64,000 bases of DNA from Panacagrimonas sp052387695 (GCA_052387695.1 JBQTIX010000032.1:1-64000), one strand, 5' to 3'. Shown: positions 1-9,553, counted from the first letter of the stretch. The notes: generated by a model not told the origin, from the sequence alone. Numbers and translations are program-made.

Positions 1-96
1 TTTCCTTAACCGGGGCGGGGGCTGGCCCCGGCCGGGGGGGGCCCTCCGCGCCTTCGGAGCGGCCACTCCCCGCGACAGACCTTTGCGGAGCATCCT
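1..96. repeat. GC-rich inverted repeats and possible intergenic-element end
   Basis: No gene is visible here. Positions 10-45 are runs of G and C that could fold into a strong hairpin. The last 25 bases, read on the minus strand, resemble the terminal motif of the intergenic element at 2062-2193 (AGGTCTGTCGCG is shared). It could be the cut end of another copy and may also terminate transcription of the gene that stops at 97. Weakly supported. Confidence 0.3.
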
Positions 97-1875
97 TCAG
101 TCGTTGTCCTGGATCGATAACGTGAAGGTCTTTGGATTTCCCACCGCCGCGTTGGACGGCCTGCCAAGGGTCAGGATCACGGTCTCGTCGGCCCCTCGCT
201 CCCTTACCCGGTCGTTGAGCACTTCGATGTTGATGAGGGCTCGCGTTTCGCCCGCAGGGAAGGTCACGCGGGTGGTGCCCAGCAAATAGTCTTTGTTGTT
301 GCCGCGCTTGGCCGTCCCCTTGATCGTGAACGGGACGACCACGTCCCGGTTCACGCGTTGGGACAGGTTCACCCGCACACTGACCGAACCCTGGTTTTCG
401 CGCAGGAGCCGGGACGTGATGTGGAAGCTGACGGTCGGGTTGGCCGGTGGCGCCACTCTTCCTGCCCCTTCGATCGAACCGATGTCGCACTCCGCGGTGC
501 TGCTGTTGTCGCCATCCAGTGGGCGCGCAAAGCCGTCGCCGCGCTGGTCGGTGGAGGGGCAGTCGCTGCTGCCGGCATCAAGCGCCGGGCTCGTCGTCAC
601 CAGCGCGTGGGTCAGGGTGGGGCCACCGTTGTTGGCGAGGCGGGTGTCGAGGATATTTTCCAGTCTCGTGGGCTGGCTGCCGTCCGACGTGGCGGTGAGC
701 GTAGAGCCGCCGGGGACGAAGTTGTTGAACGCCTGGTAGCTGTTCAAGCCGCGGTGTCCGAACAGGTTGTTCTGAAGATCGATGACGGAGGAGTCGTCCA
801 CGTACAGTTCCGAGGCATAGAACGTGGCGGTGTTGCCCGAGATCAGGCTGTTGGTCAGGGTCAGGAGGGTGTCGTCGACATACAGGCCGCCGCCGCGCCG
901 GCCGGCGGCATTGCGCGCAACCGTCGTGTTGGCAAGCGACAGGCGGTTGTCGCCACCCACGCCGTAGATACCGGCGCCGAACACGGCCCGGTTGCCGGAC
1001 ACCGTGCTGTTGAGCAGGGACACGTCGGCCGAGTATCCGTAGATGCCGCCGCCGCCATCGTCGCTGCTGTTGCCGGACACGGTGCTGCCGACCATGAGCA
1101 GCGCGGCCCCGTAGCCGACGAAGATGCCACCGCCGTCGCTTTCGGCAGTGTTCCCGGACACGGTGCTGTCGGTCACGCTCGCCTTGCCGGCGCCGACATA
1201 GAGTCCGGCGCCGTCGTCTGCGGTGGTATTGCCCGACACCACGCTGCGCGTCAGGCTGAGACTGTAGGCGGCGCGGGCCGGCGTGCGGCGGCGCGGTTCG
1301 GGTGCCTCGTCTTCGCTGAAATCGAAGCTGGCGATGCCGCCGCCGTCGTTGGGGGCGAAGTTACCGGTCACGGTACAGCCGTTGAGGCTCAGGACGCCCA
1401 GATTGAGGATGCCGCCGCCGGCGTAATAATCGCCACTCAGCTGCCCCCCGGTGAGGGTGGCCTGGTTGATCGTCAACTCGCCCTCCTCGTCGATCGCCAG
1501 GAGGCGAAACTCGTCCGAGCCCGGGTTGCGCCGGAGGGTGCTGTGGTTGCCGGCGATGGTGATCCGGCTGGTCACCAGCGGCAGGCCGTTGGGGCCGGAC
1601 TGGTCGACTCCCGTGTTGTCGACCGCCGTCAGGGTGTGGGTGCTGCCAGCGAGCAGGACGATGGTGTCGTCGCCGTCGCCCGCGATGCACTCGCCGGTCG
1701 CCGTGTCCAGGTTAGCTGCGGTGATGGCGTCCACCAGGGTGCAGGCATCCGCCACCAGGATGTTGGCGGCAAACCCCGGCATCGCGGGCAGCGCAAAGAG
1801 TGTCGCCACAGCGGCGGCAAGCGCGGTTCGGCGTGCGTGAAATCGGGACTGCGGGGTCGAGGCGCTTCGCATCAT
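97..1875 (-). CDS. secreted beta-helix protein with C-terminal Calx-beta domain
   Basis: 592 residues. The N-terminus has a basic region, a hydrophobic stretch (ALAAAVATLFALPAMPG) and AxA, so it is a Sec-exported protein. Residues about 35-470 are short glycine- and asparagine-rich repeats (SxVSGNTA-type, repeated many times), the pattern of right-handed parallel beta-helix proteins of the CSLREA / polymorphic outer-membrane type. A TDQRG..RP segment before residue 470 is typical of the choice-of-anchor tail of such proteins. Residues about 485-592 form one Calx-beta domain ending LSIQDND. The fold suggests a surface or released adhesin-like protein; the substrate is unknown. The start is the first of two adjacent Met codons, with no strong ribosome-binding site. 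Confidence 0.8.
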   Translation of the reverse strand: MMRSASTPQSRFHARRTALAAAVATLFALPAMPGFAANILVADACTLVDAITAANLDTATGECIAGDGDDTIVLLAGSTHTLTAVDNTGVDQSGPNGLPLVTSRITIAGNHSTLRRNPGSDEFRLLAIDEEGELTINQATLTGGQLSGDYYAGGGILNLGVLSLNGCTVTGNFAPNDGGGIASFDFSEDEAPEPRRRTPARAAYSLSLTRSVVSGNTTADDGAGLYVGAGKASVTDSTVSGNTAESDGGGIFVGYGAALLMVGSTVSGNSSDDGGGGIYGYSADVSLLNSTVSGNRAVFGAGIYGVGGDNRLSLANTTVARNAAGRRGGGLYVDDTLLTLTNSLISGNTATFYASELYVDDSSVIDLQNNLFGHRGLNSYQAFNNFVPGGSTLTATSDGSQPTRLENILDTRLANNGGPTLTHALVTTSPALDAGSSDCPSTDQRGDGFARPLDGDNSSTAECDIGSIEGAGRVAPPANPTVSFHITSRLLRENQGSVSVRVNLSQRVNRDVVVPFTIKGTAKRGNNKDYLLGTTRVTFPAGETRALINIEVLNDRVRERGADETVILTLGRPSNAAVGNPKTFTLSIQDND

Positions 1876-2390
1876 GGCGAACTCCGGGAAGATGATTTCC
1901 GCTCACGCCCTGCAAACGGCCCCGCGCGCAAACCGGCGGCGCCGCCATCCGTGTGGAGCGAACGAAGTACACGAATACTGAATAGACGAGATCGCTGCGA
2001 AGAACCGGACACGCGGGTTTCGTGGAATTTTATAACCTATGGAATTAATGGGAAATATTGATTAAGGAGGCTCTGTACAGGTCTGTCGCGGGCATGGCCC
2101 GCTCCTACCCGACGACGGATCCCGTAGGAGCGGGCCTCCTGAGCCTGTCGAAGGACCGCGACCGTGTTCTCGAACCGGTGCAGACCTTCCCCGCCCGGGA
2201 AGGGAATTGTTTTCCGGTCCTGCGACGCGATGCGGGACATCGAAAAAATCTTTCCAATCGGATGTCCGGTTTTGTCCGCAGATCCCGTCTATTGATCAGG
2301 CGTTCTGCTGCTCAGGCCGCCGTGGTCCTCTGCGAAGTCGTCGATCGCAGCGGTTCCAGACCGTCTCCGGCCCCACCGATCGAGAGTCCC
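1876..2390. other. intergenic region between divergent secreted-protein genes
   Basis: This 515-bp spacer holds one intergenic element (2062-2193). The AT-rich stretch 2020-2060 is the likeliest place for promoters of the two flanking divergent genes. The reading frame of the plus-strand gene stays open back to 2058, but that stretch runs through the repeat element and is judged non-coding. No small gene or RNA was recognised. Confidence 0.5.
2062..2193 (-). repeat. MITE-like intergenic element, copy A
   Basis: Read on the minus strand it begins GGAAGGTCTGCACCGGTTCGA and ends AGACCTGTACAGAGCCTCCTTAAT. Both ends match the ends of the elements at 7810-7988 and 30680-30861, but the core differs. 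The core here is a short palindrome with GTAGGAGCGGGC facing its complement around 2096-2145. The ends are imperfect inverted repeats of each other. No coding capacity. Confidence 0.6.
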
Positions 2391-5300
2391 ATGAACCCCA
2401 TTCCTGCGCTGTCCCGCCTGATTTCCCGCCGACGCTTGCCGAAGCGTCTGTGCACCCCTGCCGCCGCGCTGATCGCATTGGCCCTGTGCCTGTTCGCCGG
2501 CATCGGCCAGGCCGCCGCACCGGAGGCCCGTTCGACGGTGGCAGCATGGAAGGCCAGCTTCTGCAGCACGCCGCTGGGGCAGTATCTGTGCGACGCCCCG
2601 GCGCGCCCGAGCGCACCCGCCGTTGCAACGGCGGCCGCGACGACGGCGACCACCAACGCCGCGGCCCCTGCGAGCCAGCGAATCGTGCGTGACAAGCGGC
2701 AGCGCAACGTCACGTTCAGCACGGCCAAGAAGCAACTGACCGAGGTGACCCTGGTGGCGCAGCCCGGTGTGGCGCCGATGACGGGAGTCAATTATCCCTC
2801 CGGCTTCTTTCGCTACAACCTGACCCAGGTGACCCGCGGTGCGACGGTGGTCGTCACCATGACGCTGCCGGCCGGCACCACCCCCAACAAAATCATCCGC
2901 TGCAACCGGCGTGCGCGCGCCACCTGTCTCACGCTTTCCAGCGGCGTCACGGTGGCCGGCAACACGGTGAGGCTGACGGTGAGGGATGGCGGCGTCGGCG
3001 ACGACGATGGCGCGGCCAACGGCAAGATCACCGATCTGATTGCGCCGGTGCTGACGGTCGACGACGGCATCGCCGACGTGCGCGAACCCACCGTGGACGC
3101 CGGCGGCGCAGACGGCTGGAATCTGGCGGCTCTGGGACCTCTGGCCGGTGCCACCGTCACCGTGGCCCCGCTCAACATGCCGCAGACCGTGATTGCGATG
3201 GCCACCACCAACGAGAACGGTTTCTTCAGCCTGATGCCGGACCCGAATGCCGATGACCCGACCGGCCTGGGGCCGGAAGACAGCTATTTCGAGACCCAGT
3301 TGCTCGTGGTCACGGTGGAAGGCGGCATGGACATCGACGCCAACGACGACGGCGTGCGCGACACCACCCCCACGCCCAACCAGGGCGCACTCAAGCTGCT
3401 GGTCCTCGGCAGCCGGCTCAAGACCACCTCGGTGTCGGTCTCCATCCTCAGCGACATGGTGTACCGGACCCTCGAGAGCTACCTCGACACCTTGCCGCAG
3501 CGCGCCATCGAGCAGGAACTCGAAAGGCTGGCATACGCCCTTTTGAAGGGCGACATCGACGGCAACGGCGCCATCTCCTATAACGACATCACCGCGTTCA
3601 ACCCCACCCGTGCGGCCGACAAGGCCAAGCTGGAGGTCAACTACGCCGACGTCCTGCGCAAGGACGACCGGGGCATGAGTCTGGTGGACAAGTACCACGC
3701 GAATGCCGGTTCCGCCATCTCGACGGCCGTCCGGGACCTGTTCGGTTCCTTCCTCAACGTGGACCTGCCCCAGGTCGCCAACCTCGCGGTGGCCGGTATC
3801 ACCATCAACGGCGGCGTCGGCGGCCTGGTTACCAGCCCGGACCTGCCCATCATCCAGCTCGGACGAGGCAACCGCCAGTTCGTGCACAAGGCCATGAAGA
3901 CCGACCCGTCCTTCGTGCTGGAGGCCACGCCCGATCCGGAATTCAGGTTCAGCCGCTGGGTCGGTTGCCCCGAGATTCAGGCCAACAACACCTGCCGCGT
4001 GACGCCCGCCTCCGTGGGCAGCACCGCCGTCATCACCGCCCAGTACATGCTCGACGAGAACACGCTGGCCCCGGGCATGTCCATGGAAATGGCGCTGATG
4101 CCGGTGCCGGGCAAGTTTGGCGTCACCTTCAGGGGCACCGACGAACTGTTGCTCACCGTGGCCGCCGGCAACGCAGCAGACCGCGCCAAGCTCGACGCCA
4201 TCGCGGTCAATGGAGTGGTCCAGACCGGCGTGATGAATCGCCCGCAGGTGAAGATTCTGGCCGTCAACAGCCGAGGTCCGGACCCGAGCGGTGACTTCTA
4301 CCGGGCCAGCTTCCAGGTGCAGGACATCGATATTGCCGATGCCTACTCGCAGTACTCTGCCCAGGCCCCGGACCGCCCGGTGGTGATGGACGACCTGCTC
4401 ACGGTGACCTACGCAGCCGACGTAGCGAAGGCCGACCAGGCGGTCGAGATCAAGATGCCCACGCAGATCAACAAGGAGTACGTGGAAGGCCCCACGCCCA
4501 GTGGCGAGATCGACGCGCAGGGCAGTTGCCCGTCGCCCAGCGACGAGGAAGTCTTCACCACCGAGATGGACAACGGCGATCCGGTCATTGCCTGCATCGA
4601 GGAAGGCGCAGAGCCGGTCGCGTCCATTGCCGACTGCGAGGCCGGCGAGCGCACCATCGAGATCATCGACGGGCGCCTGTACTGCATTGCCGAAAGCGGC
4701 ATGAGGGCCGCCGGGCCGGTTGGCCCAATCTACAAGGCGTCCCTCGGCAACTCCCCGCCTCGGCTGATCAAGACCGGGGGGGCGACGAAGCCGGCGACGA
4801 CCCATGAGGCAGGACGCGGGAAAGAGAAAAGAACGGCGCGCGAGGTGTTTCTGGTGGGCTATGGTCGCGCCTTCGACCTCGGCGGCGGGACCTACATCAC
4901 CAACGCCCCTGACGGTACCGGCCTCGCGCTGCTGGAAACCGACGGCAAGCCCGAGATTCCGGCGTCGCCCAAGGACCGCAAAGTCGCGTACCGGATGACC
5001 TGCAACGGCAACCGCCACGCCTCCGGCTGCGGCGGCGGGCGCCTGATCAAGACCCAGACCATGGGATTCGACGACGGCTTCAGGCTGTTCGGCCCCCAGT
5101 TGGGTGGCAGCGGCAGCGATGGACTGTCTATCGAACTGTCTCCCCCCAACCTCGAGTTTCTCAAGGTCACGGTCACGGTGCAGGTGCAGATCGACAACCG
5201 CGTCAAGATCGACGTCAACTACATCAAGCCCCTCCGCGCCGAACTCTCCGCGCTCGGCTTTATGAGGGTGACGCCCACTCTGAGCCTGACCATCGCCCTG

Positions 5301-6884
5301 ACGAAGGAGGCAAAATTCACCAGGACCGGCGCCCCGACGGTGCCGGCACCCAAACCCGAGGGAGTGAAGAAGACGCTGGTGGAGATCGAGTTCGCCACCG
5401 CCGCGGTGCCTGCCAGCGCCTTCTTCAAGGGCGCTTTCGACATCACGGTCGGGATTGACCTGACCGGGTCGGTCATGATCACCGGCAAGCTCAAGGCCCC
5501 CGTCACGGCGCGTATCGATGGTGAGGGCGCCTTTGGCTGGGGTTGCCGGACCTTCCGCGAAGTCACGATCATCCCGGAGACCCCCCTTACTCCCGCCGTC
5601 GGCCTCAAAATCGTCCCCGAGGACTGCACCGGCGAGACGCGCGACAACTTCAAGGGCAAGATCGAGGTCAAGTACGCATTCACGGCCACCGGCAGCGTGA
5701 ACGCGGTGGTGGAGCCCTACGTGGAATTCGGCGTGTCCGGCGGCTTCCGCTTTCTTGCCGAACGGGTCGTCCGTGTTGCCGTCCGCGGCTTTGTTCAGGG
5801 CGAGATCCTGGTGGAGGGCCCCACCATCAAGATCACTGACATTCCGGAGGAGTTGTCCGCGCAGGGCAACAAGACCTTCTGTCGTGACGGCGTCGGTGGC
5901 GTTTCCGGCAACCTCTATGCGGGAGCCCGCGGCGAACTCACGTTCTCCACCGCAGACTCCGCCATTGGAAAAATTTTCAGATTCGACAAGAAAATAACCC
6001 TTGGCGAGTACAAGGAGAAAATCGCCAGCTTCGGCTGGGATTTCGTCAACGAAGAGGGCAAGGTTTTTCCGCAAAAGGAAAATATCGGCTTCATCCACAA
6101 GGGCCTGAAGAAGGATGCGGAACCCTGCACCAGCGCGGGCGCCATGCCCAAGGACGAGCAAGGCATGCCCTTGCTGGTCCGCACGTTCAAGGCGGGTCAA
6201 CTGGATCTTCAGGACAACGCCTACTTCGCCACCCAGACCCGTCAATTGGTGATGCAGAAGGACGGAAACCTCGTGTACTACAACTACGACGGCGCGATGG
6301 GAATGCAGGGCACCCCGATTTTTGCCAGCGATACGAGCATGGTGGTCAACACCCGCCTCACCTACCAGCCCGATGGCAATCTGGTGATCTACAACATTCT
6401 GGATAACCGGGCGGTCTGGGCCACCGGCACTCAGAGCAATCCCGGTTCCGTACTGAGAATGCAGGCGGACGGCCAACTGCTGATGTACAAGAGCGAAGCG
6501 GCGGACGCCATTCCCATCTGGGGCCGCGAAGTGACTCAGAACGCTGGCCGCTTCAGCCTGAATCCCGGCGAATTCATCACCAGCTTCGACCGAAAGCTGG
6601 TCATGCAACCGGACGGGAATCTGGTGCTGTACAAATTCCAGCAACGCGGCAATCAACAGCTTGGAGCGCTGTTCTCGACCCGCACCAACGGAAACCCCGG
6701 TTCGTACGCCACGTTCCAGACCGATGGCAACCTGGTGGTCTACAACTCCATGGGCCGGTCGATCTGGGCGACCAACACCAGCGGCCTTGTCAATGCGACG
6801 CTCAAGCTGCAATCGGACGGCAACCTGGTGGTGATTCGCGACAACGGAACGACGGCCTTTTTTACCAACACCAACGGCCTCTGA
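2391..6884 (+). CDS. large secreted protein with C-terminal bulb-type lectin repeats
   Basis: 1,497 residues from ATG 2391, chosen because a basic, hydrophobic, AxA-type signal peptide (LIALALCLFAGIGQAAA) follows directly. The longer open frame from 2058 runs through a repeat. An alanine/threonine-rich linker follows the signal. Around residue 390 there is a calcium-loop-like GDIDGNGAISYND motif. The middle has no recognised enzyme domain. Residues about 1265-1497 hold repeats of the QxDGNLVxYN type, the mannose-binding bulb lectin (B_lectin) signature, in two blocks. The lectin part suggests carbohydrate binding at the surface or outside the cell; the rest is of unknown function. A long open frame on the opposite strand is a composition artefact. 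Confidence 0.8.
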   Translation: MNPIPALSRLISRRRLPKRLCTPAAALIALALCLFAGIGQAAAPEARSTVAAWKASFCSTPLGQYLCDAPARPSAPAVATAAATTATTNAAAPASQRIVRDKRQRNVTFSTAKKQLTEVTLVAQPGVAPMTGVNYPSGFFRYNLTQVTRGATVVVTMTLPAGTTPNKIIRCNRRARATCLTLSSGVTVAGNTVRLTVRDGGVGDDDGAANGKITDLIAPVLTVDDGIADVREPTVDAGGADGWNLAALGPLAGATVTVAPLNMPQTVIAMATTNENGFFSLMPDPNADDPTGLGPEDSYFETQLLVVTVEGGMDIDANDDGVRDTTPTPNQGALKLLVLGSRLKTTSVSVSILSDMVYRTLESYLDTLPQRAIEQELERLAYALLKGDIDGNGAISYNDITAFNPTRAADKAKLEVNYADVLRKDDRGMSLVDKYHANAGSAISTAVRDLFGSFLNVDLPQVANLAVAGITINGGVGGLVTSPDLPIIQLGRGNRQFVHKAMKTDPSFVLEATPDPEFRFSRWVGCPEIQANNTCRVTPASVGSTAVITAQYMLDENTLAPGMSMEMALMPVPGKFGVTFRGTDELLLTVAAGNAADRAKLDAIAVNGVVQTGVMNRPQVKILAVNSRGPDPSGDFYRASFQVQDIDIADAYSQYSAQAPDRPVVMDDLLTVTYAADVAKADQAVEIKMPTQINKEYVEGPTPSGEIDAQGSCPSPSDEEVFTTEMDNGDPVIACIEEGAEPVASIADCEAGERTIEIIDGRLYCIAESGMRAAGPVGPIYKASLGNSPPRLIKTGGATKPATTHEAGRGKEKRTAREVFLVGYGRAFDLGGGTYITNAPDGTGLALLETDGKPEIPASPKDRKVAYRMTCNGNRHASGCGGGRLIKTQTMGFDDGFRLFGPQLGGSGSDGLSIELSPPNLEFLKVTVTVQVQIDNRVKIDVNYIKPLRAELSALGFMRVTPTLSLTIALTKEAKFTRTGAPTVPAPKPEGVKKTLVEIEFATAAVPASAFFKGAFDITVGIDLTGSVMITGKLKAPVTARIDGEGAFGWGCRTFREVTIIPETPLTPAVGLKIVPEDCTGETRDNFKGKIEVKYAFTATGSVNAVVEPYVEFGVSGGFRFLAERVVRVAVRGFVQGEILVEGPTIKITDIPEELSAQGNKTFCRDGVGGVSGNLYAGARGELTFSTADSAIGKIFRFDKKITLGEYKEKIASFGWDFVNEEGKVFPQKENIGFIHKGLKKDAEPCTSAGAMPKDEQGMPLLVRTFKAGQLDLQDNAYFATQTRQLVMQKDGNLVYYNYDGAMGMQGTPIFASDTSMVVNTRLTYQPDGNLVIYNILDNRAVWATGTQSNPGSVLRMQADGQLLMYKSEAADAIPIWGREVTQNAGRFSLNPGEFITSFDRKLVMQPDGNLVLYKFQQRGNQQLGALFSTRTNGNPGSYATFQTDGNLVVYNSMGRSIWATNTSGLVNATLKLQSDGNLVVIRDNGTTAFFTNTNGL

Positions 6885-6913
6885 TCGGGGCCGCAGGACC
6901 GGGTCAGCAGGGC

Positions 6914-6957
6914 GTAGGTCGGCTCAAGCCCGCGTGCTGTTCGCGGGCGGAGCCGAC
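6914..6957. repeat. REP-like palindrome (GTAGGTCGGCTCAAG family)
   Basis: An interrupted palindrome in which GTCGGCTC pairs with GAGCCGAC and GCCCGCG with CGCGGGC. It lies between two convergent genes and could act as a bidirectional terminator. Related palindromes occur near 7851, 10712, 14807, 26659 and 30713. Confidence 0.7.
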
Positions 6958-7001
6958 GGACGCAGGCCGGAGGAGCAGGGTGCTGCTTGTTGGGGGACCG
7001 A

Positions 7002-7532
7002 TCAGCGCTTGTACTTTTCGCGATGCACCCAGGGCGGTACCGGTTGAGGATCGGACCAGAGGCCGCGCCGGGCGGCGCGCGCCTCGTCCTGCAGACGCTG
7101 CAAGCTGGGATCGTTCGGCGCGTAACGCGGGTTCCACCAGGCCAGGCCCGCGCGCACGAGTTGCGGGCTGATCGCCTGGCCGTCGACAAAGATCTCGCCG
7201 ACCCGCCGGCCGTAGCGATCCCGTTCCTCGTCCAGTTGCAGGCGTACTTTCCGGCCCACCAGCTTGCGCTCCGCAAATGCCTTTGCCTGCGCGGAAAAGG
7301 GCTGCGCTGCCCAGTGGCCAGGCCAGGCGCTCTCCGGGCTGTCGATTCCCTCGATGCGCACTTCCAGCAGGGTGGGCTTGCCCACATCGACAAAGCAGGA
7401 ATCGCCGTCGGCCACCCGCCGGACCGTTCCGGTCAGAACCTGGTCGGCCCAGGCCGAAGGCCCGGCCCCGAAGAAAAAAAACGACAGGGCCAGGCAGGCG
7501 CGACGCGCCCAGCGGCCCGCTACTCTGGTCAC
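7002..7532 (-). CDS. secreted thermonuclease-like (SNase-fold) nuclease
   Basis: 176 residues from a GTG start at 7532. The start is chosen because GTGA overlaps the stop of the upstream CDGSH gene and because a signal peptide (CLALSFFFFGAGPSAWA) follows. The mature part carries the staphylococcal-nuclease pattern: VADGDS near residue 38, RIEGIDSPE near 55, KVRLQLDEERDRYGRRVG near 95, and a C-terminal GLW..P segment. The arginine and acidic residues used for Ca-dependent phosphodiester cleavage are present. Predicted export implies periplasmic or extracellular nucleic-acid degradation. The longer open frame reaching 7919 runs through a repeat element and is rejected. No clear Shine-Dalgarno, so translational coupling is likely. 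Confidence 0.85.
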   Translation of the reverse strand: MTRVAGRWARRACLALSFFFFGAGPSAWADQVLTGTVRRVADGDSCFVDVGKPTLLEVRIEGIDSPESAWPGHWAAQPFSAQAKAFAERKLVGRKVRLQLDEERDRYGRRVGEIFVDGQAISPQLVRAGLAWWNPRYAPNDPSLQRLQDEARAARRGLWSDPQPVPPWVHREKYKR

Positions 7533-7777
7533 GCCGGGAGAAGATTTTTGTGCGTACCGTCGCAGAATGGCGCCTTGCCCGACTGCTTGCAGCCGCAGAG
7601 CCAGACCTTTTCGTCGCGCGCCGCAATCAGCTTGGTCGGCAGCAGGCTCGTCGGCTTGTGCGACCCATCGCAGAACGGCTGGTTCTTCGAAAGACCACAG
7701 GCGCACCACCAGTAGGTCTTGTCCTTCTCGACGTCGATGGCGAAAGGCTGGCGGCTGGCTGTAACAGGGGTGTTCAT
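7529..7777 (-). CDS. CDGSH-type iron-sulfur protein with two CDGSH motifs
   Basis: 82 residues with two copies of the C-x-C-x2-[ST]-x3-P-x-C-D-G-[ST]-H motif (CACGLSKNQPFCDGSH and CGCKQSGKAPFCDGTH), each able to hold one 3Cys-1His 2Fe-2S cluster as in mitoNEET-like proteins. The length is normal for bacterial two-motif members, and no membrane anchor is present. A GAGGAA ribosome-binding site precedes ATG 7777. The last four bases overlap the start of the nuclease gene, so the two are probably co-transcribed. The role is not established; redox or Fe-S handling is the family expectation. Confidence 0.9.
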   Translation of the reverse strand: MNTPVTASRQPFAIDVEKDKTYWWCACGLSKNQPFCDGSHKPTSLLPTKLIAARDEKVWLCGCKQSGKAPFCDGTHKNLLPA

Positions 7778-7809
7778 GGGCGATTCCTCGGCTGGGCGTG
7801 ACCTGGCTG

Positions 7810-7988
7810 ATCAGGAAGGTCTGCGCAGGTTCGATCCGGCTCGTAGGTCGGTTCAAGCCGAAGGCGGAACCGACGCTGCGCGCACTTGACGACGACCGGC
7901 GCCTGTCGGCTCCGGCCACGAAAAGCCGTGGCCTTGAGCCGACCTACACCCTACCGATGAATTCAGACCTGTGCAGACGTTCCCTGAT
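7810..7988 (+). repeat. MITE-like intergenic element, copy B
   Basis: About 179 bp with matching inverted ends: ATCAGGAAGGTCTGCGCAGG on the left faces CCTGTGCAGACGTTCCCTGAT on the right. The core contains GTAGGTCGGTTCAAGCCGAAGG and a facing CCTTGAGCCGACCTAC. It is nearly identical over its whole length to the copy at 30680-30861. It sits between the promoter sides and ends of unrelated genes and has no coding capacity. Confidence 0.75.
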
Positions 7989-8086
7989 GGGTACGCAAGC
8001 CTGCCAGAAACCCCTGGTGCCGGCATCGGCCTGGCGACGAGTCGGGTCCGTCCTGCAGGAACCGATTCCGTTGCCAACCCGGCGCC

Positions 8087-9553
8087 TCAGCTTCCTGCGC
8101 GGTTGGGGTCACGCCACACGCGCTCGAACGGCAGCCGCCAGGCGTGTGGCGCGACGAGCTGGTGAATGGCCTTGGGTCCCCACGAACCGGACTCGTAGAA
8201 GCGGACCGGCGGCGGCGACTCCAGCAGGGGGGCAGATACTTCCCATAGCCGCTCGATGCCATCGGCGGTCGTGAACAGCGTGTGATCGCCGCGCATCGCG
8301 TCCAGGATCAGGCGCTCGTAGGCCTCCAGCACGTCGCCGATCAGGCCGGTGTCATGCATCGCGAATTGCAGGCTCAGCTTGTCCAGCCGCATGCCCGGAC
8401 CGGGGCGCTTGCCGTAGAACGACAGGGACATCTTGGAGGCATCCGCCAGGTCGAAGGTCAGGTGGTCCGGCCCCTGCGCGCCAACGCCAGAGCCGGGCGG
8501 GAACATGCTCTTGGGCGGCTCGCGGAAGGCGATCGAGATGATCCTCTGGCCCTGCGCCAGGCGCTTGCCCGTCCGCAGGTAGAACGGCACACCGGCCCAG
8601 CGCCAGTTGTCGATCGAGCATTTCAAAGCGATGAAGGTCTCGGTGTCCGACTCCGGGTCCACGCCGTCCTCGGAGCGGTATCCGGCGTACTGGCCGCGCA
8701 CCACGTTGGCGGGTTCGATCGGCAGCATGCTGCGAAAGACCTTGTTCTTCTCCTCGCTGATCGGTGCCGGTGCCAGGGCGGTCGGCGGCTCCATCGCCAT
8801 GAACGCGAGGATCTGGAACAGGTGCGTGACCACCATGTCGCGATAGGCGCCGGTCTGTTCGTAGAAGCCGGAGCGCTGGCCCAGGCCCAGGGTCTCCGGC
8901 ACGTCGATCTGCACGTGGTCGATGAAGTTGCGGTTCCAGATCGGTTCGAACAGCCCGTTGGCAAACCTGAACGCGAGGATGTTCTGCGCCGGCTCCTTGC
9001 CCAGGAAATGATCGATGCGGAAGATCTGGTTTTCGTCGAAGACCTCGTGCAGCTTCGCGTTGAGCGATACCGCGCTCGCCCGGTCGGTGCCGAAAGGCTT
9101 TTCCATGATGATGCGTGCGCGCTCGACCAGACCCGCCTCACCCAGCAGGCGCACTGCCGGCAGGGCCGCGCTGGGCGGCACGCTGAGATAGTGCAACCGG
9201 CGGCTCTCGCCAGAGAAGGTCTGCTCGGCTTTTTCCACCGCCGCCTTCAGTGCGCCCGCACCGGCGGCCAGCGGCACGTAGTCCAGGCTCGCGGCGAATG
9301 TCGCCCAGTCGGAATCGCTGATCTTCTTGCGCGGCGCGAACTCATCCAGCGCCTTCCGGGCCGCCGTCCGGAAGCCCTCGGCGTCCAGCTCATCCAGCGA
9401 CACGCCGATGATCCGGCAACCCGGGATGAACCCCGCGCTCGCCAGGTGGAACAGGCCCGGCAGCAGCTTGCGTCGCGCAAGATCGCCGGTGGCCCCAAAC
9501 AGCACCACGACCTGCGGAAATCGCGGACCCACCCCGGGAGGAATCTTGGCCAT
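8087..9553 (-). CDS. zwf: glucose-6-phosphate 1-dehydrogenase
   Basis: 488 residues, the normal family length. It oxidises glucose 6-phosphate to 6-phosphogluconolactone with NADP+ in the cytoplasm, the entry to the oxidative pentose phosphate and Entner-Doudoroff routes. Visible motifs are the dinucleotide-binding GATGDLARRK near residue 20, MEKPFGTD near 150, and the substrate/catalytic RIDHFLGKE near 180. ATG 9553 is chosen because the family start lies just before the GATGDLA motif; the longer frame to 9784 has no supporting similarity. It stands alone, without pgl or edd beside it. Confidence 0.95.
   Translation of the reverse strand: MAKIPPGVGPRFPQVVVLFGATGDLARRKLLPGLFHLASAGFIPGCRIIGVSLDELDAEGFRTAARKALDEFAPRKKISDSDWATFAASLDYVPLAAGAGALKAAVEKAEQTFSGESRRLHYLSVPPSAALPAVRLLGEAGLVERARIIMEKPFGTDRASAVSLNAKLHEVFDENQIFRIDHFLGKEPAQNILAFRFANGLFEPIWNRNFIDHVQIDVPETLGLGQRSGFYEQTGAYRDMVVTHLFQILAFMAMEPPTALAPAPISEEKNKVFRSMLPIEPANVVRGQYAGYRSEDGVDPESDTETFIALKCSIDNWRWAGVPFYLRTGKRLAQGQRIISIAFREPPKSMFPPGSGVGAQGPDHLTFDLADASKMSLSFYGKRPGPGMRLDKLSLQFAMHDTGLIGDVLEAYERLILDAMRGDHTLFTTADGIERLWEVSAPLLESPPPVRFYESGSWGPKAIHQLVAPHAWRLPFERVWRDPNRAGS

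Noticed and set aside
358..2061. 567-residue plus-strand frame opposite the beta-helix gene
   Set aside because: Shadow of the minus-strand gene, rich in Ala, Val, Gly and Arg with no signal peptide or motif.
2289..6812. 1,507-residue open frame opposite the lectin-repeat gene
   Set aside because: Composition is His/Gly/Arg/Ala-rich with no domain pattern. It mirrors a high-GC coding strand that has a clear signal peptide and lectin repeats.
7002..7919. Longer start for the SNase gene, 305 residues
   Set aside because: The extra N-terminus is translated repeat DNA and would bury the signal peptide; GTG 7532 with the GTGA overlap fits better.
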